Shown: positions 1 through 11,775, numbered from the stretch's first letter. The stretch is DNA of 64,000 nucleotides from Haloarculaceae archaeon H-GB1-1 (GCA_029688825.1 JARUKX010000001.1:182259-246258); one strand, 5' to 3'. The notes: generated by a model from the sequence alone, not told the origin. Numbers and translations: made by a program.

Positions 1-406
1 CGCCGAACGTCGCGCTGCCGAGCGCGAAGGCCACCAGGTCGAGCGGTGACGCCAGGACCGCGCCCGCGAATCCGAGGACGATGGTGGCCGCTTGCAGGCC
101 CGCGGTCCGGACGATGAGAGAGCGGTCCGCGCCGACCAGGAGGCCGATGAATGCGATGTGGATCGGCGTCGTCAGCAGCCAGTCGACGTATCGCGGGACG
201 TAAACCGTCCCGTGGCCGGTTTCGAGCCCGCCGAACCCGAGCGCCATCAGCCCGTAGGCCACCAACGCGATGGCGGGGACGACGGCGAGCAGGGCGAATC
301 GTCGGCGCTCCCGCTCCGGGACGAGCGTCGTCGCGTACCCGAGTCCGACCGTCCCGAGCAGCATGCCGACCGTCCCGAGGCCGAACCAGGTGGTGATGTC
401 GACCAT
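1..406 (-). CDS. sopII: Sensory rhodopsin II (5' part, truncated by window edge)
   Basis: Retinal-binding seven-helix photoreceptor for blue-light avoidance, working in the membrane with the transducer encoded just upstream. Only the first 135 residues (about four helices) are in the window; the retinal lysine lies outside it. The motif RYVDWLLTTP puts Arg72 and Asp75 at the same numbers as in Natronomonas sensory rhodopsin II (as I recall it). Residue 86 is Phe, not the Asp proton donor of a pump, and FAGA follows in the next helix region, so a sensor is favoured over a proton pump. The ATG lies one base after the htrII stop, so the two are one translation-coupled operon. The type II assignment rests on the N-terminal half and the partner. 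Confidence 0.9.
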   Translation of the reverse strand, partial: MVDITTWFGLGTVGMLLGTVGLGYATTLVPERERRRFALLAVVPAIALVAYGLMALGFGGLETGHGTVYVPRYVDWLLTTPIHIAFIGLLVGADRSLIVRTAGLQAATIVLGFAGAVLASPLDLVAFALGSATFG

Positions 407-407
407 C

Positions 408-2702
408 TCAGTCGTCCCCCGTGGTGGTCGCGGCCGCTGAATCGGTCCCGTCCGCGTCGGTCTGGAAGTCCTCCAGAAGCGACGCGAGTTCCTGTGCGCG
501 CTGCCGGAGTTCGACGGCCGAGTCGGACACTTCTCCGATGGATTCGGTCTGGTCTTCCGCCGCGCCGGCCACGGTGTCGGCCTCCGTCGCCGTCTGTTGG
601 CTGATCTCGGTGAGTTCGTCGATCATCTGCATCACGTCCTGCGTGGTTCGGGCCTGCTGTTCGGTCGCATCGTCTATCTCCTGGATACCGCGGTCGGCTT
701 CCTCCGTGTACTCGATGATCGTCTCCAGCGACTCCACCGCGTCCTGCACCGTCTCGACGCCGTCGCTGACGCGGTCGCTCGTGGATTCGATGGTCTCGAC
801 GGTGTCGCCGGCCTGGCTCTGCACGTCCTCGATCCGTGCCTCGATGTCGACTGCCGCCTCCTTCGTCTCCTCTGCGAGCGACTTCACCTCCTCGGCGACG
901 ACCGCGAATCCTTCGCCGGCTTCGCCCGCCCGGGCGGCCTCGATGGAGGCGTTCAGCGCGAGCATGTTCGTCTGCTCGACGATCTCCGTGATGACGGAGA
1001 CGATCTCTCCGATCTCGGCCAGTTCGTCGTCGAGCGCGTTTATCTCGGCGACCGTCTCGTCCGTCTCGACCTCGATGGCGTTCATCTCCTCGATGGCTTC
1101 CTCCGCCGCGTCCTGGCCGGTCTCGCCTGCCCTGGCCGCCGCCTGCGACGTCGTGGCGACCTCCTGTGCGGAGGAGGCAACCTGCTCGGCGATGGCGCTG
1201 AGGTTCTCCATCTCGGTGCTGGCGTCCTGCAGGCGGGCGTTCTGCTCTGACGTGTCCTCGAATATCTCCTCGATGGAGTTCGAGACCTGTTGGCTCGCCG
1301 TACTTACGCGGTCGGCGTTCTCGCCGACGCGCTGGCTCGCCGCGTAGACGTTCTCTGCGAAGTCCTTCATGTCCGCGATGGTCTCCTCCAGCGCGTCGAG
1401 GGTCTCGTTTATCTCGCGTCCGACGACGGCCATCGCGTCGCTCTCGCTCTCCGGTTCGACCCGTGCGGTGAGGTCGCCGTCGGCAACGTCCTCCAGGGTG
1501 GCCCCGAACTCGGCAGCTTTGGCCTCCAGATGAGAGGTCATCGCCGCCATCTCCTGGCGTTCGCGGACGGCCTCCTGCTGGGCCTGTTCGGCGTCCGAAC
1601 GGGCTTCCTCGGCTTCGGAGATGGTCTGGCGCAACGACGAGCGCATGTCGTCGAAGGAGTCGTACAGCGAGCCGAACTCGTCCTCGCGCGTCGTGTGCAG
1701 TTCGATGTCCATGTCACCGTCACCGATCTGTTCGGCGCGGCGTGCGAGTCGCCGTAGCGAGATGATCGTGTTGGAGCCGATGGTGACGCCGATGAGTCCG
1801 AGCGTGATTACCGCGATGAGCGACAGGCCGATGAGGTCCGAGTTGATCTGCGACCCGAGCGCGTATGCCTCGCTCCTGTCAGCATGGATCATGACGACCC
1901 AGTCGTGACTCTCCATCCTGGTGAGCGCCATCAGCATGTCGCCCTGTTCGACGAACGACGATTCGCCGGGGGCGAGCGTCTGCCACGGCTGGGATTCACC
2001 CATAGCGGGATGCGACGTGAGTATCTTGCTCGAATTCGGGTGCGCGACGTACGTCCCCTCCGTGTTCACCACGATGGTCTCGGAGTCGTCGTTCTGTGCG
2101 GAGAGGTCGTTCGCCCGTGCCGTGAGGTCCGTCATGAACACGAGAGCGCGGTTCTCGACGCCGGGGACGGGCGTTACCACGGCGACGATGGGATGGTCCA
2201 CCGCGGGGACGGAGAAGGGCCGAGAGATGTACACGTCGTCCGGACCGTCGAACGACGGCGGGTCGCTCGCGAACGGGGCACCCTGGTCGGCTGGACTCAC
2301 GCCGACGAGGTTCTCGTTCGTGCTCGTCTCGAACACCATCCGCTCCGTGTCGAGGTAGTGGATGGCCACGACGTCCCTCGGAACCATCCCGTTGTCCACG
2401 AGATAGGTCAACCGCTCGTTGATTCGGTCGGTGTCCCCCGAATCGAAGGCATCGAGGCGGGCGGTCATGACGGCGTCTCTCTGGACCGTTTCGAGCCACG
2501 TGTCGAGCTGGGCCGTCCGCGACTGGGATAAGGTTCCCAACTCGTCCTGCACGTCGGCTTGCAACGTCGCGGACGCCTGCGTACTGATGCCGACGCCCGA
2601 GACGACGATGACGAGAATTGCCAAGACGAGCGCCGCTCCGAGCCGCGTCGCGTACGAGCCCCGAACGGCGTCCGGGAGGAGAGAAGTTCGATCTGGCGTC
2701 AT
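408..2702 (-). CDS. htrII: Sensory rhodopsin II transducer (methyl-accepting)
   Basis: Passes the SRII signal to CheA/CheW. TM1 is at about residues 20-42, a large periplasmic Cache-like domain at 43-288, TM2 at 290-310, then HAMP, a second HAMP-like segment near 400-445, and the MCP signalling hairpin whose tip ([18 protein letters not shown]) is near residue 580. The long extracellular domain resembles the Halobacterium type of HtrII, which is also a serine receptor, rather than the short Natronomonas type. The ATG at 2702 (764 aa) is preferred over the in-frame GTG at 2711 because a TATA-like box is centred 26 nt upstream. The gene heads the operon with sopII and diverges from the pseudokinase gene. 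Confidence 0.92.
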   Translation of the reverse strand: MTPDRTSLLPDAVRGSYATRLGAALVLAILVIVVSGVGISTQASATLQADVQDELGTLSQSRTAQLDTWLETVQRDAVMTARLDAFDSGDTDRINERLTYLVDNGMVPRDVVAIHYLDTERMVFETSTNENLVGVSPADQGAPFASDPPSFDGPDDVYISRPFSVPAVDHPIVAVVTPVPGVENRALVFMTDLTARANDLSAQNDDSETIVVNTEGTYVAHPNSSKILTSHPAMGESQPWQTLAPGESSFVEQGDMLMALTRMESHDWVVMIHADRSEAYALGSQINSDLIGLSLIAVITLGLIGVTIGSNTIISLRRLARRAEQIGDGDMDIELHTTREDEFGSLYDSFDDMRSSLRQTISEAEEARSDAEQAQQEAVRERQEMAAMTSHLEAKAAEFGATLEDVADGDLTARVEPESESDAMAVVGREINETLDALEETIADMKDFAENVYAASQRVGENADRVSTASQQVSNSIEEIFEDTSEQNARLQDASTEMENLSAIAEQVASSAQEVATTSQAAARAGETGQDAAEEAIEEMNAIEVETDETVAEINALDDELAEIGEIVSVITEIVEQTNMLALNASIEAARAGEAGEGFAVVAEEVKSLAEETKEAAVDIEARIEDVQSQAGDTVETIESTSDRVSDGVETVQDAVESLETIIEYTEEADRGIQEIDDATEQQARTTQDVMQMIDELTEISQQTATEADTVAGAAEDQTESIGEVSDSAVELRQRAQELASLLEDFQTDADGTDSAAATTTGDD

Positions 2703-2723
2703 AGTTGTCACCGAGTATTCGGA

Positions 2724-2731
2724 TAGCTAAA
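2724..2731 (-). promoter_or_regulatory. TATA box of htrII-sopII
   Basis: On the minus strand this reads TTTAGCTA, centred 26 nt from the ATG at 2702. That is the usual spacing for a leaderless haloarchaeal transcript and supports that start. Confidence 0.5.
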
Positions 2732-2793
2732 GCGTTGGTACCCAGTTTTCACCAGTGAGAATTGAGCGACGGACCGACGATTCTCGACGGTAC

Positions 2794-2830
2794 CACAAGG
2801 GTATTTACTCACGTAGCACATACCCTTGTG
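2794..2830. promoter_or_regulatory. 11-bp perfect inverted repeat around the promoter of the pseudokinase gene
   Basis: CACAAGGGTAT (2794-2804) and its exact reverse complement (2820-2830) flank a 15-bp spacer. TATA-like TATTTACT at 2802-2809 overlaps the left arm and the first spacer bases, and the right arm ends nine bases before the ATG at 2840. A dimeric regulator bound here would cover the transcription start; a hairpin in a short leader is the alternative. Confidence 0.45.
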
Positions 2831-2839
2831 AGAATAGAG

Positions 2840-4306
2840 ATGTCGCCAGCCGAACACGAGGGGGGCGCGCCGGTCCCGTCACCGGTGCTCGACGTCATTC
2901 GGGACCCGGCACAGGGCGAGTCCAGACTTCCGTATCTTCTCTCGGAGATCGAGAGCGAATCGGTGGAAACGAGACTCGCGGCCTCGTGTGCGCTCTGTCT
3001 CGTCGCCGAGGCGAACCCGACGATGCGGGACTACGTCGTCCGACGACTCATCGACCGGCTGGACGACGACGCGCCGACCGAGATCGTACACACCCTCGAT
3101 TACTTCGCCGCCGAGTATCCACACGAGATCGACGACGTCCTGGTGGACCTGGAGGAGGAGGCCGAGGTCCGGGCCAGACGGCGGATGTTCCGGACGGGCG
3201 GCGGGTTCGCACGCAGCGACTACGTGGGGCCGTTGGACCCCGATAGAAGGGTTCGCGGACGCGTCCCCGGCCGCGAGGAGGCATCGGACCCTCGTCGGAC
3301 GTATACCGACGAGGACGGAGAGAACGAGGCCGCCGAGGGCGACGAGGACTCTACAGAGGCTTCCGCCGAAGACGAGTCCGACGACGACCGCGACCGCGAG
3401 GACGTCAGCGACGGCACGCTCACACCGCGCCGCGTGGCCGAACTCGGCGAACGGCTGTCGAGAGTCATCGCGAACAGCACCTTCGAGTCGCTGGACGTCC
3501 TCGCGGCCAGACGGCAGCGGCGGTGCGCGGACGTGTACCGGACACTCGGAACCATCGACGGCGAGGAGCAGGCCATCGGCCTGAACGTGTTCCACCTTCC
3601 GGATGCGAACGACCAGGCGTTCGTCGACGACTTTCGCAAGTGGATGACGGCGTGGGCCGACGTCGACGACCACCCGAACGTCCACACGGTCTACGACTGG
3701 GGGTGGCATCCGCGACCGTGGGCCGCGGTAGAGTTCGCCGGACTCCGGCTCGCCGACAGGGGGCGATTCTCCGTCGAGGAGGCCCTGTGGAACGCCCGAA
3801 AGCTCGCGGACGGAGTGTCGTCCCTCCATCGGCAGGGAATCACGCACGGCGGGCTCGACCCCAGCAACGTCGCGTACGTCGGCAACGCGCTGGACGAAGA
3901 CGAGCAACAGCCGCCGCTGTTGACCAACGTCGGGCTGATGCACGCGTTCCGGTGGTACGTCGACCCCGCGGAGTACCTCGACCCCCGCTACGCAGCGCCG
4001 GAGTACTTCGACCGCCGCTTCGGGACCGTCGACCACCTGACCGACGTCTACCAGCTCGGGATGGTCCTCTATCGGCTCTTCACCGGTCGGTCGCCGTACG
4101 CCGATCAACTGGAGACCATCAGGGACCACGTGCTCGGTCGCCACCCGACGCCGCCGTCGCAGGTCGAACCCGAACTGCCGCCGTCCGTCGACCAGCTCGT
4201 CGCGAAAGCCACGGCGAAACAGAAGCTCGCACGCTACGAGACCGTCGACCAGTTACAGCAGGAATTATGTAGCATCGAAGCGGGAATTCGGTCGGATGGC
4301 GAATAG
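2840..4306 (+). CDS. HEAT-repeat plus protein-kinase-like (pseudokinase) protein
   Basis: Residues 10-115 look like HEAT-type helical repeats. A very acidic linker follows (about 150-190), then a Ser/Thr-kinase-like domain (about 210-480). The C-lobe is recognisable: HGGLDPSN takes the place of the HRDLKPxN catalytic loop, and DVYQLGMVLYRLFTG matches the DVWSxGxxLxELxTG helix. The catalytic Asp of HRD is Gly, the DFG motif is replaced by NVG, and no clear ATP-binding Lys is visible, so this is probably a pseudokinase acting as a scaffold or regulator. The ATG at 2840 is preferred over the TTG at 2762 because of the promoter just upstream and the non-conserved look of the extra 26 residues. 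It overlaps the next gene by 11 nt. Confidence 0.75.
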   Translation: MSPAEHEGGAPVPSPVLDVIRDPAQGESRLPYLLSEIESESVETRLAASCALCLVAEANPTMRDYVVRRLIDRLDDDAPTEIVHTLDYFAAEYPHEIDDVLVDLEEEAEVRARRRMFRTGGGFARSDYVGPLDPDRRVRGRVPGREEASDPRRTYTDEDGENEAAEGDEDSTEASAEDESDDDRDREDVSDGTLTPRRVAELGERLSRVIANSTFESLDVLAARRQRRCADVYRTLGTIDGEEQAIGLNVFHLPDANDQAFVDDFRKWMTAWADVDDHPNVHTVYDWGWHPRPWAAVEFAGLRLADRGRFSVEEALWNARKLADGVSSLHRQGITHGGLDPSNVAYVGNALDEDEQQPPLLTNVGLMHAFRWYVDPAEYLDPRYAAPEYFDRRFGTVDHLTDVYQLGMVLYRLFTGRSPYADQLETIRDHVLGRHPTPPSQVEPELPPSVDQLVAKATAKQKLARYETVDQLQQELCSIEAGIRSDGE

Positions 4307-5045
4307 CTTCGAGTTCGGCCTGCGCCTGGTCGCCGGCAACCCGAACCTCACGTTCATCTTCTTCATGGGCCTCTCGCTGCTGACGGTCATCAGCTCCCGC
4401 TTCGGGTTCTACGCGTACCGCAATATGCAGTCCTCGGACCTCCCGGCTCAGCGGGCCATCTGGGAGTACCTGGTCTTCGTCGGCGGCTTCGCCACGCTGT
4501 ACGGCGTGCTCGGACTCCTGGAGATCGTCTCCTCGTTCGTCGCCCCGCAGATACAGGCGTTGATGGTCGGATTCGTTCTCGTGCTGACGCTCTCGTTCCG
4601 GCAGATCCACCACACGGTGTCGATGACCGGCACCGAGGTCACGGACGGGCGAGAGACCGGGTTGGTCCCCGGACGGAAGGCCGTCGAGGGCGGGTTCGTG
4701 CTCGTGGTCTTGGTCCTCCTGGTCGGCATGACCGTCGCGGGCCAACACCCCTTGCTCGTCGCGCTCGAAGGCGTCACCACGATCGCGGTTGCCGCCTACG
4801 GACTCCGATTCGGGACCTACCAGACATCACAGGCGCGCGTCAAGGGGACGATGATAGATACGCTCTTACGGCACCTGCTTCCCGTTCTCGTGTTCGGGGC
4901 GCTCATCCCCATCATCGACCTCGCGACGCTCGGCGGGCTCGACCGCGCAGTCGTCCTGCACGTTCGCGTCGTGTTCGTCATCGTCACCGCCACGGCGCTG
5001 ATGACCGCGACGATCAAACTCAAACAGAACCTCGCCTCGCTGTGA
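4296..5045 (+). CDS. Multi-pass membrane protein of unknown function
   Basis: 249 aa with about seven hydrophobic segments: residues near 18-37, 50-70, 75-97, 130-150, 153-170, 195-215 and 220-240. The N terminus is short and the C terminus ends in basic residues. The ATG lies inside the end of the pseudokinase gene (11-nt overlap), so the two are translationally coupled and probably work together. It has no retinal-type motifs, so it is not an opsin despite the nearby photosensory operon. I do not recognise the family. Confidence 0.7.
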   Translation: MANSFEFGLRLVAGNPNLTFIFFMGLSLLTVISSRFGFYAYRNMQSSDLPAQRAIWEYLVFVGGFATLYGVLGLLEIVSSFVAPQIQALMVGFVLVLTLSFRQIHHTVSMTGTEVTDGRETGLVPGRKAVEGGFVLVVLVLLVGMTVAGQHPLLVALEGVTTIAVAAYGLRFGTYQTSQARVKGTMIDTLLRHLLPVLVFGALIPIIDLATLGGLDRAVVLHVRVVFVIVTATALMTATIKLKQNLASL

Positions 5046-5110
5046 GGCGGTCACGCGACCGCGATTCGTGGCCGCGTACCTTTTTCTCTGCGGCACCCCT
5101 TGGCTCGAAC

Positions 5111-5815
5111 ATGACTGTCGAATTCGACTTCGGCGACGACGTCGTCCTGGTGACCGGGGCCGGCGGTGCACTCGGGAGCAGCGTCGCGGAATCGTTCGCC
5201 GCAGCGGGCGCGACCGTCTGCGCGGCAGACGTCGTCGACGCCGAAGACGCGGCCGTCGACCTCGGCGGCGACGTCCACTACTTCCAGGCGGACTTCACTG
5301 ACGAGAGTGCCGTCTCGGAGACGTTCGATTCGGTCGTCGACGAGTACGGTGGGCTCGACTATCTCTGTAACATCGCCGGCACCTGGAAGGGCGGCGACCC
5401 CATCGAGGAGACCGACGTCGAAACGTTCGACATGCTGTTCGACGTGAACCTGAAGACGATGTTCCTCGCCAGCAAGCACGCGCTTCCGCACCTGCAGGAC
5501 GCGGAGGGGGCAATCGTCTCCGTGTCGGCCCGTGCCTCGCTGGAAGGCGGCGAGGGCGACGGCCCCTACCGCGCCTCGAAGGCCGGCGTCCGCCTGCTGA
5601 CCGAGACCATCGCAGAGGAGAACAGAGGGACCGTGCGGGCGAACGCCGTCATGCCCAGCGTCATCGACACGCCGATGAACCGCGAGATGATCCCGAACGC
5701 CGACTACGAGAAGTGGGTCGACCCTGCCGACATCGCGTCGGTCATCATGACGCTGTGCTCGGACGCGACGAGTGTGACGAGCGGCGCGGCGGTGCCGGTC
5801 TACGGGGAAGCCTGA
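5111..5815 (+). CDS. Short-chain dehydrogenase/reductase (SDR)
   Basis: NAD(P)-dependent oxidoreductase of 234 aa, a normal length for a classical SDR. It has TGAGGALG near residue 14 (dinucleotide-binding glycine motif), NIAG near 80 (the NNAG equivalent), Ser in SVSARAS, and PYRASK with the catalytic Tyr-x3-Lys near 156-160. The substrate cannot be predicted. The start is the ATG at 5111; a T-rich TATA-like stretch lies about 25 nt upstream, and the longer in-frame reading from 5042 adds unlikely residues. Confidence 0.88.
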   Translation: MTVEFDFGDDVVLVTGAGGALGSSVAESFAAAGATVCAADVVDAEDAAVDLGGDVHYFQADFTDESAVSETFDSVVDEYGGLDYLCNIAGTWKGGDPIEETDVETFDMLFDVNLKTMFLASKHALPHLQDAEGAIVSVSARASLEGGEGDGPYRASKAGVRLLTETIAEENRGTVRANAVMPSVIDTPMNREMIPNADYEKWVDPADIASVIMTLCSDATSVTSGAAVPVYGEA

Positions 5816-5994
5816 GACTCGTCGGCCAACGTGGTGCCGACGACGGCGAGCTGATAGACGACGACCCCGCACACGAAGCCAGCGCCGAAGCTCTGAATCG
5901 GGAGCCACGACCGCTGCACGGAGCGGACCGACGCCCAGACGACGAGCGGTTCGAGCAGGGCTCGACGGGGGCAATGACGCGCGGGTGGAAACAC
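5800..5994 (-). CDS. Possible small membrane protein
   Basis: A minus-strand frame of about 64 aa from a GTG at 5994 has strong GC bias at third codon positions and one hydrophobic stretch near its C terminus (FGAGFVCGVVVYQLAVVG). Its 3' end overlaps the SDR stop by 16 nt, convergently. An upstream ATG at 6072 would give 90 aa. Start and reality are uncertain; no family is recognised. The rest of 5816-6221 holds AT-rich promoter-like sequence near 6095-6145 and nothing else I can identify. Confidence 0.35.
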   Translation of the reverse strand: MFPPARHCPRRALLEPLVVWASVRSVQRSWLPIQSFGAGFVCGVVVYQLAVVGTTLADESQASP

Positions 5995-6221
5995 GTTCGA
6001 GTCGAATCGCGCCTGCGAGAACCGCACTGGGTCAGGATTCGCCACACCGACCTGTCGAGACGCGGAAGTCACGGAGCCGCCAGTGGTTCGAAGATATATT
6101 TTATTACACCAGGGAAATTAGAGATCCGATGCGAAATATATACAGTTCGTTGTCTGTGTCTCTCACTCACGGCGCACTCGCTTCGCGTCGCTTTTGTGTT
6201 CGTGTTCGCGATACCCGAGTT

Positions 6222-7571
6222 ATGGCACGAGAGAAATGGGCGTCTCGACTGGGGTTCGTCCTGGCATCGGTCGGGAGCGCAGTCGGCCTGGGGAACATCT
6301 GGCGGTTCCCCTTCCAGACGGCGACCAACGGCGGGGCGGCGTTCCTCGTCGTCTACCTGGTCGCCGTCGTCGGCATCGGCATCGCCGCGTTGCTCGCCGA
6401 GTTCGTGGTCGGGCGACGCGCGAACCTGAACGTCATCGGCGCGTTCGAAGAACTCGGACATCCGAACTGGCAGATAGCGGGTGCAATCGGCCTGTTCGGC
6501 GGATTCTGGGTGCTGTCGTACTACAGCGTCATCGGCGGGTGGGTCATCCGCTACACGCTCGGTAGCGTCTTCGGCGGCGTCGTCCCGTGGATGGGTGACC
6601 CGCTGGCGAATCCCGTGGAGTTCTTCGGCGTCGCGTCGGCGGGGCCGGACGCCGTGGCGTTCCACGCCGCCTTCATGGTCCTGACCATCGGCATCGTCGC
6701 GTTCGGCGTCGAAGGTGGCATCGAGAAGGCGACGAAGGTGATGGTCCCCTCCATCGCGGTTATGCTCGCCGGGCTAGCGGTGTTCGCGAGCACGCTCCCC
6801 GGCGCGGGAGCGGGATACGCGTACTTCCTCTCACCGGACCTCGGCGCGCTCCTCGGGAACCTCGGCAACGTCATCCCCGCCGCAGTGGGACAGGCCATGT
6901 TCTCGCTGTCGCTCGGCTTCGGCGTGATGATCACGTACGCGTCGTACATCGGCGACGACGACAATCTCGGGACCGACGGGCTCTCCATCGCGTTCTTCAA
7001 CACGCTCATCGGCGTCCTCGCCGGACTCGTCGTCTTCCCGCTCCTGTTCGCGCAGAACGTCTCTCCCGAGACTGCAGGCCCCGGTGCGGTCTTCGTCAGC
7101 GTCCCGACGGCGCTCGCCGAGCTTCCCGCGGGGAGCATCCTGGGACTCGTCTTCTTCGGCGTCGTCCTCATCGCCGCGCTCTCCAGCGCGATCAGCCTGC
7201 TGGAGGTCGTCACGTCCTACCTCATCGACAACTACGCGATATCACGCCCGCAGGCCGCGACCGGTCTTGGGCTCGTCATCTTCGTCCTGGGCATCCCCTC
7301 TGCACTCGACACCGCGTGGCTGGGCTGGTTCGACGGCATCGCCGTGAACGTCGTCCTCCCGCTCTCGTTGCTGCTCGTGGTCGTCTACGTCGGCTGGGTA
7401 CTCGCTGGCGACGCGCTCGACGAGGTCCAGCGGGGTACCAGCGGCGCGGCGCTACTCGGACCGCTCTGGCTGTGGACCGTCCGGACGGTGGTGCTCGTTG
7501 CCATCCTCGGGACCCTCCTGCTGGGCATTCGGAAGCTGCTGGTGAACGGCGGGCTGATCCCGCCGTTCTAG
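6222..7571 (+). CDS. Neurotransmitter:sodium symporter (NSS/SNF) family transporter
   Basis: 449 aa with about 11-12 transmembrane helices, a typical length for prokaryotic LeuT-like members. The N terminus WASRLGFVLASVGSAVGLGN continuing into IWRFPF is the hallmark TM1 motif that binds Na+ and substrate. It probably imports an amino acid or similar solute with Na+. The ATG at 6222 puts the conserved WxSRxGF motif six residues in; longer in-frame starts from 5985 add non-membrane, Arg-rich sequence and are rejected. AT-rich DNA upstream should carry the promoter. Confidence 0.9.
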   Translation: MAREKWASRLGFVLASVGSAVGLGNIWRFPFQTATNGGAAFLVVYLVAVVGIGIAALLAEFVVGRRANLNVIGAFEELGHPNWQIAGAIGLFGGFWVLSYYSVIGGWVIRYTLGSVFGGVVPWMGDPLANPVEFFGVASAGPDAVAFHAAFMVLTIGIVAFGVEGGIEKATKVMVPSIAVMLAGLAVFASTLPGAGAGYAYFLSPDLGALLGNLGNVIPAAVGQAMFSLSLGFGVMITYASYIGDDDNLGTDGLSIAFFNTLIGVLAGLVVFPLLFAQNVSPETAGPGAVFVSVPTALAELPAGSILGLVFFGVVLIAALSSAISLLEVVTSYLIDNYAISRPQAATGLGLVIFVLGIPSALDTAWLGWFDGIAVNVVLPLSLLLVVVYVGWVLAGDALDEVQRGTSGAALLGPLWLWTVRTVVLVAILGTLLLGIRKLLVNGGLIPPF

Positions 7572-7928
7572 AACCGGACCGTTTCTTCACATCCGAGTTT
7601 TTCTTCGAGGTTGTGGAGAATTCTGTCGGTAGCTGTGCATTATATGCGAAACAATCGTCGTATACGTTCGTGGGGGAGGAGGGACCGAGACGGTTCCAAC
7701 TGTCGCAGTGACACCTATCGCTCGTCAGCGAAGGGGGAGGTGGCACTCGACCCACGGTCCTGGTGGGGCGGGGCCGTGAGGACTCGACGGCGGTGACGCG
7801 GTTCCGTCGTCCTTTTCGACCGACGCGTACACCACGACGACCCACTGGTGTCTCGAATCCGATGCCGGAAACGCTTTTTTCGCCCCCTGCCGTTGGTCCG
7901 CGCAAGGTCCAGCGATGGACGAGCCAGT
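7572..7928. other. Intergenic region with no recognised gene
   Basis: 357 bases between the NSS transporter and pccB. The first 90 bases are relatively AT-rich (cattatatgcg near 7639), and a T-run near 7875 could belong to the pccB promoter. The open frames here lack haloarchaeal codon bias. No tRNA fold or long repeat was seen. Confidence 0.5.
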
Positions 7929-9479
7929 ATGACACGTGACGAGGACATTCAGGAACTCAGGGAGCGCAAGGAGAACGCGCGCCTGGGCGGCGGCGAGGAC
8001 CGTATCGAGCGACAGCACGACAAGGGGAAGCTGACCGCACGCGAGCGCATCGACTACTTCCTCGACGACGACACATTCGTCGAGATCGACGCGCTACGCG
8101 AACACCGCTGTACGAACTTCGGGATGGAGGAGAAGACGGTCCCCGGCGACGGCGTCGTCACGGGCTATGGGGAGGTGTTCGGCCGGAAGGTGTTCGTCTT
8201 CGCCCACGACTTCACCGTCTTCGGTGGCTCGCTCGGCGAGGCGTTCGCTCAGAAGGTCTGCAAGGTGATGGACAAAGCCGTCGAGAACGGCGCGCCCATC
8301 GTCGGACTGAACGACTCCGCTGGCGCGCGCATCCAGGAGGGCATCGATTCGCTGGCCGGCTACGCTGACATCTTCCACCGCAATCAGCTCGCCAGCGGCG
8401 TGGTCCCGCAGATCTCGGCCATCATGGGTCCCTGTGCCGGCGGGGCGGTCTACTCGCCGGCCATCACGGACTTCACGTTCATGGTGCAGGACACCAGCCA
8501 CATGTTCATCACGGGCCCCGACGTGGTCGAGACGGTCACCGGCGAGCAGGTGAGCTTCGACGAACTCGGCGGCGCGTCGATGCACGGCTCCGAGAGCGGG
8601 GTCGCCCACTTCACGCCCGAGGCCGAGAAGGAGGCGCTGGACGACATCCGCTATCTCCTCTCGTATCTCCCGTCGAACAACGTCGAGGACCCGCCGCGGC
8701 TGGACCCCTGGGACGACCCAGAGCGCCGCGACGAGACGCTGATCGACGTGATCCCCGACGCGCCGCAGAAGCCCTACGATATGCACGAGGTCGTCCAGGG
8801 CGTCGTCGACGAGGACTCCTTCTTCGAGGTCTCGGCGTCGTACGCCCGTAACATCCTCGTCGGCTTCGCCCGACTCGACGGCCACCCGGTCGGCGTCGTC
8901 GGCAATCAGCCGCGTGTGAACGCGGGGACGCTCGACATCGACGCCTCGCTGAAGGGGTCGCGCTTCGTCCGCTTCTGCGACGCGTTCAACATCCCCGTCG
9001 TCACGTTCGTGGACGTCCCCGGATTCATGCCCGGTACCGACCAGGAGCGACGGGGCATCATCAAGCACGGCGCGAAGCTACTGTACGCGTACTCGGAGGC
9101 GACGGTCCCGCTGCTGACGGTCATCACCCGCAAGGCCTACGGCGGGGCCTACGACGTCATGGCGTCGAAGCACCTCGGTGCGGACGTGAACTACGCCTGG
9201 CCCAGCGCCGAGATCGCGGTGATGGGCCCCCAGGGCGCGGTCAACATCCTCTACGACGACGAACTCGAAGCGGCCGAGGACGTCGAGGAACGCCGGCAGG
9301 AACTCATCGACGAGTACCGCGACGCCTTCGCGAATCCGTACGTCGCCGCGTCGCGGGGGTTCGTCGACGACGTCATCGAACCTGCGGACACCCGCCCGCG
9401 ACTCATCGACGACCTCGAACTGCTGCGGAACAAACGCGTCGACGGTCCCGACAGGAAACATGGCAACATTCCACTCTGA
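7929..9479 (+). CDS. pccB: Propionyl-CoA (acyl-CoA) carboxylase, carboxyltransferase subunit
   Basis: Beta subunit of biotin-dependent acyl-CoA carboxylase, transferring CO2 from carboxybiotin to propionyl-CoA (possibly also acetyl-CoA). 516 aa, the family's normal length. Crotonase-fold motifs typical of PccB are present: [53 protein letters not shown] and [14 protein letters not shown]. The ATG at 7929 gives the usual [13 protein letters not shown] opening. The 3' end overlaps pccX by 20 nt, and the pccB-pccX-pccA order is that of the haloarchaeal propionyl-CoA carboxylase. Confidence 0.93.
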   Translation: MTRDEDIQELRERKENARLGGGEDRIERQHDKGKLTARERIDYFLDDDTFVEIDALREHRCTNFGMEEKTVPGDGVVTGYGEVFGRKVFVFAHDFTVFGGSLGEAFAQKVCKVMDKAVENGAPIVGLNDSAGARIQEGIDSLAGYADIFHRNQLASGVVPQISAIMGPCAGGAVYSPAITDFTFMVQDTSHMFITGPDVVETVTGEQVSFDELGGASMHGSESGVAHFTPEAEKEALDDIRYLLSYLPSNNVEDPPRLDPWDDPERRDETLIDVIPDAPQKPYDMHEVVQGVVDEDSFFEVSASYARNILVGFARLDGHPVGVVGNQPRVNAGTLDIDASLKGSRFVRFCDAFNIPVVTFVDVPGFMPGTDQERRGIIKHGAKLLYAYSEATVPLLTVITRKAYGGAYDVMASKHLGADVNYAWPSAEIAVMGPQGAVNILYDDELEAAEDVEERRQELIDEYRDAFANPYVAASRGFVDDVIEPADTRPRLIDDLELLRNKRVDGPDRKHGNIPL

Positions 9480-9744
9480 GGCCGTTCTGGAAGCGGTACT
9501 CGAATCGGCACCGGACGCCAGCACGGCGGAAGCTGCGGCCATCGCGAGCGCGGTGAGCGCGCACGTCCGCGATCAGGAGGTCGCCGCCGCGGCGCAGGCA
9601 GACGGCGACGACGACGCCGAGTGGACCGACCGGCGCTGGCGCTTCGCCGGTCGGGTCGAGGCGACCACGAGCCGGCGCGTCGAGGTCCCCACCTACGCCC
9701 CGACGGAGGGGTGGCGGGCGGCGGGGCGGGCCGACCGCTTCTGA
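9460..9744 (+). CDS. pccX: Small third subunit of haloarchaeal propionyl-CoA carboxylase
   Basis: 94 aa lying between pccB and pccA and overlapping pccB by 20 nt, as reported for pccX of Haloferax mediterranei. The N-terminal half is an Ala-rich helix pair ([15 protein letters not shown]); the C-terminal half is [20 protein letters not shown] followed by a basic tail. It is expected to be needed for assembly or activity of the carboxylase. The call rests mainly on size, position and overall character. Confidence 0.8.
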   Translation: MATFHSEAVLEAVLESAPDASTAEAAAIASAVSAHVRDQEVAAAAQADGDDDAEWTDRRWRFAGRVEATTSRRVEVPTYAPTEGWRAAGRADRF

Positions 9745-9782
9745 CGCACCGGTCCCCGCTTGCGGTTCGTCAGGCCGCATAG

Positions 9783-9790
9783 TTTTATGG
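9783..9790 (+). promoter_or_regulatory. TATA box of pccA
   Basis: TTTTATGG centred about 28 nt before the pccA ATG at 9814, in the 69-nt gap after pccX. pccA probably has its own leaderless promoter as well as read-through from pccB. Confidence 0.45.
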
Positions 9791-9813
9791 GGCGAGTCTC
9801 GGTACAAAGGCGT

Positions 9814-11664
<1,851 letters not shown>

Positions 11665-11775
11665 CGGGGCCGCTGGCAGATTCTTACTGGACCGTTTTCG
11701 CAAACGGACGCGGACGAATCCGTGCCCCCGACCGACGCCGGAGCGTCTTTATTCCCAGCCACGGCAGTGGCGAGT

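Noticed and set aside
4296..5045. A second opsin near the sensory rhodopsin operon
   Set aside because: It has about seven hydrophobic helices but no RYxDWxxTTP motif and no retinal-Lys context.
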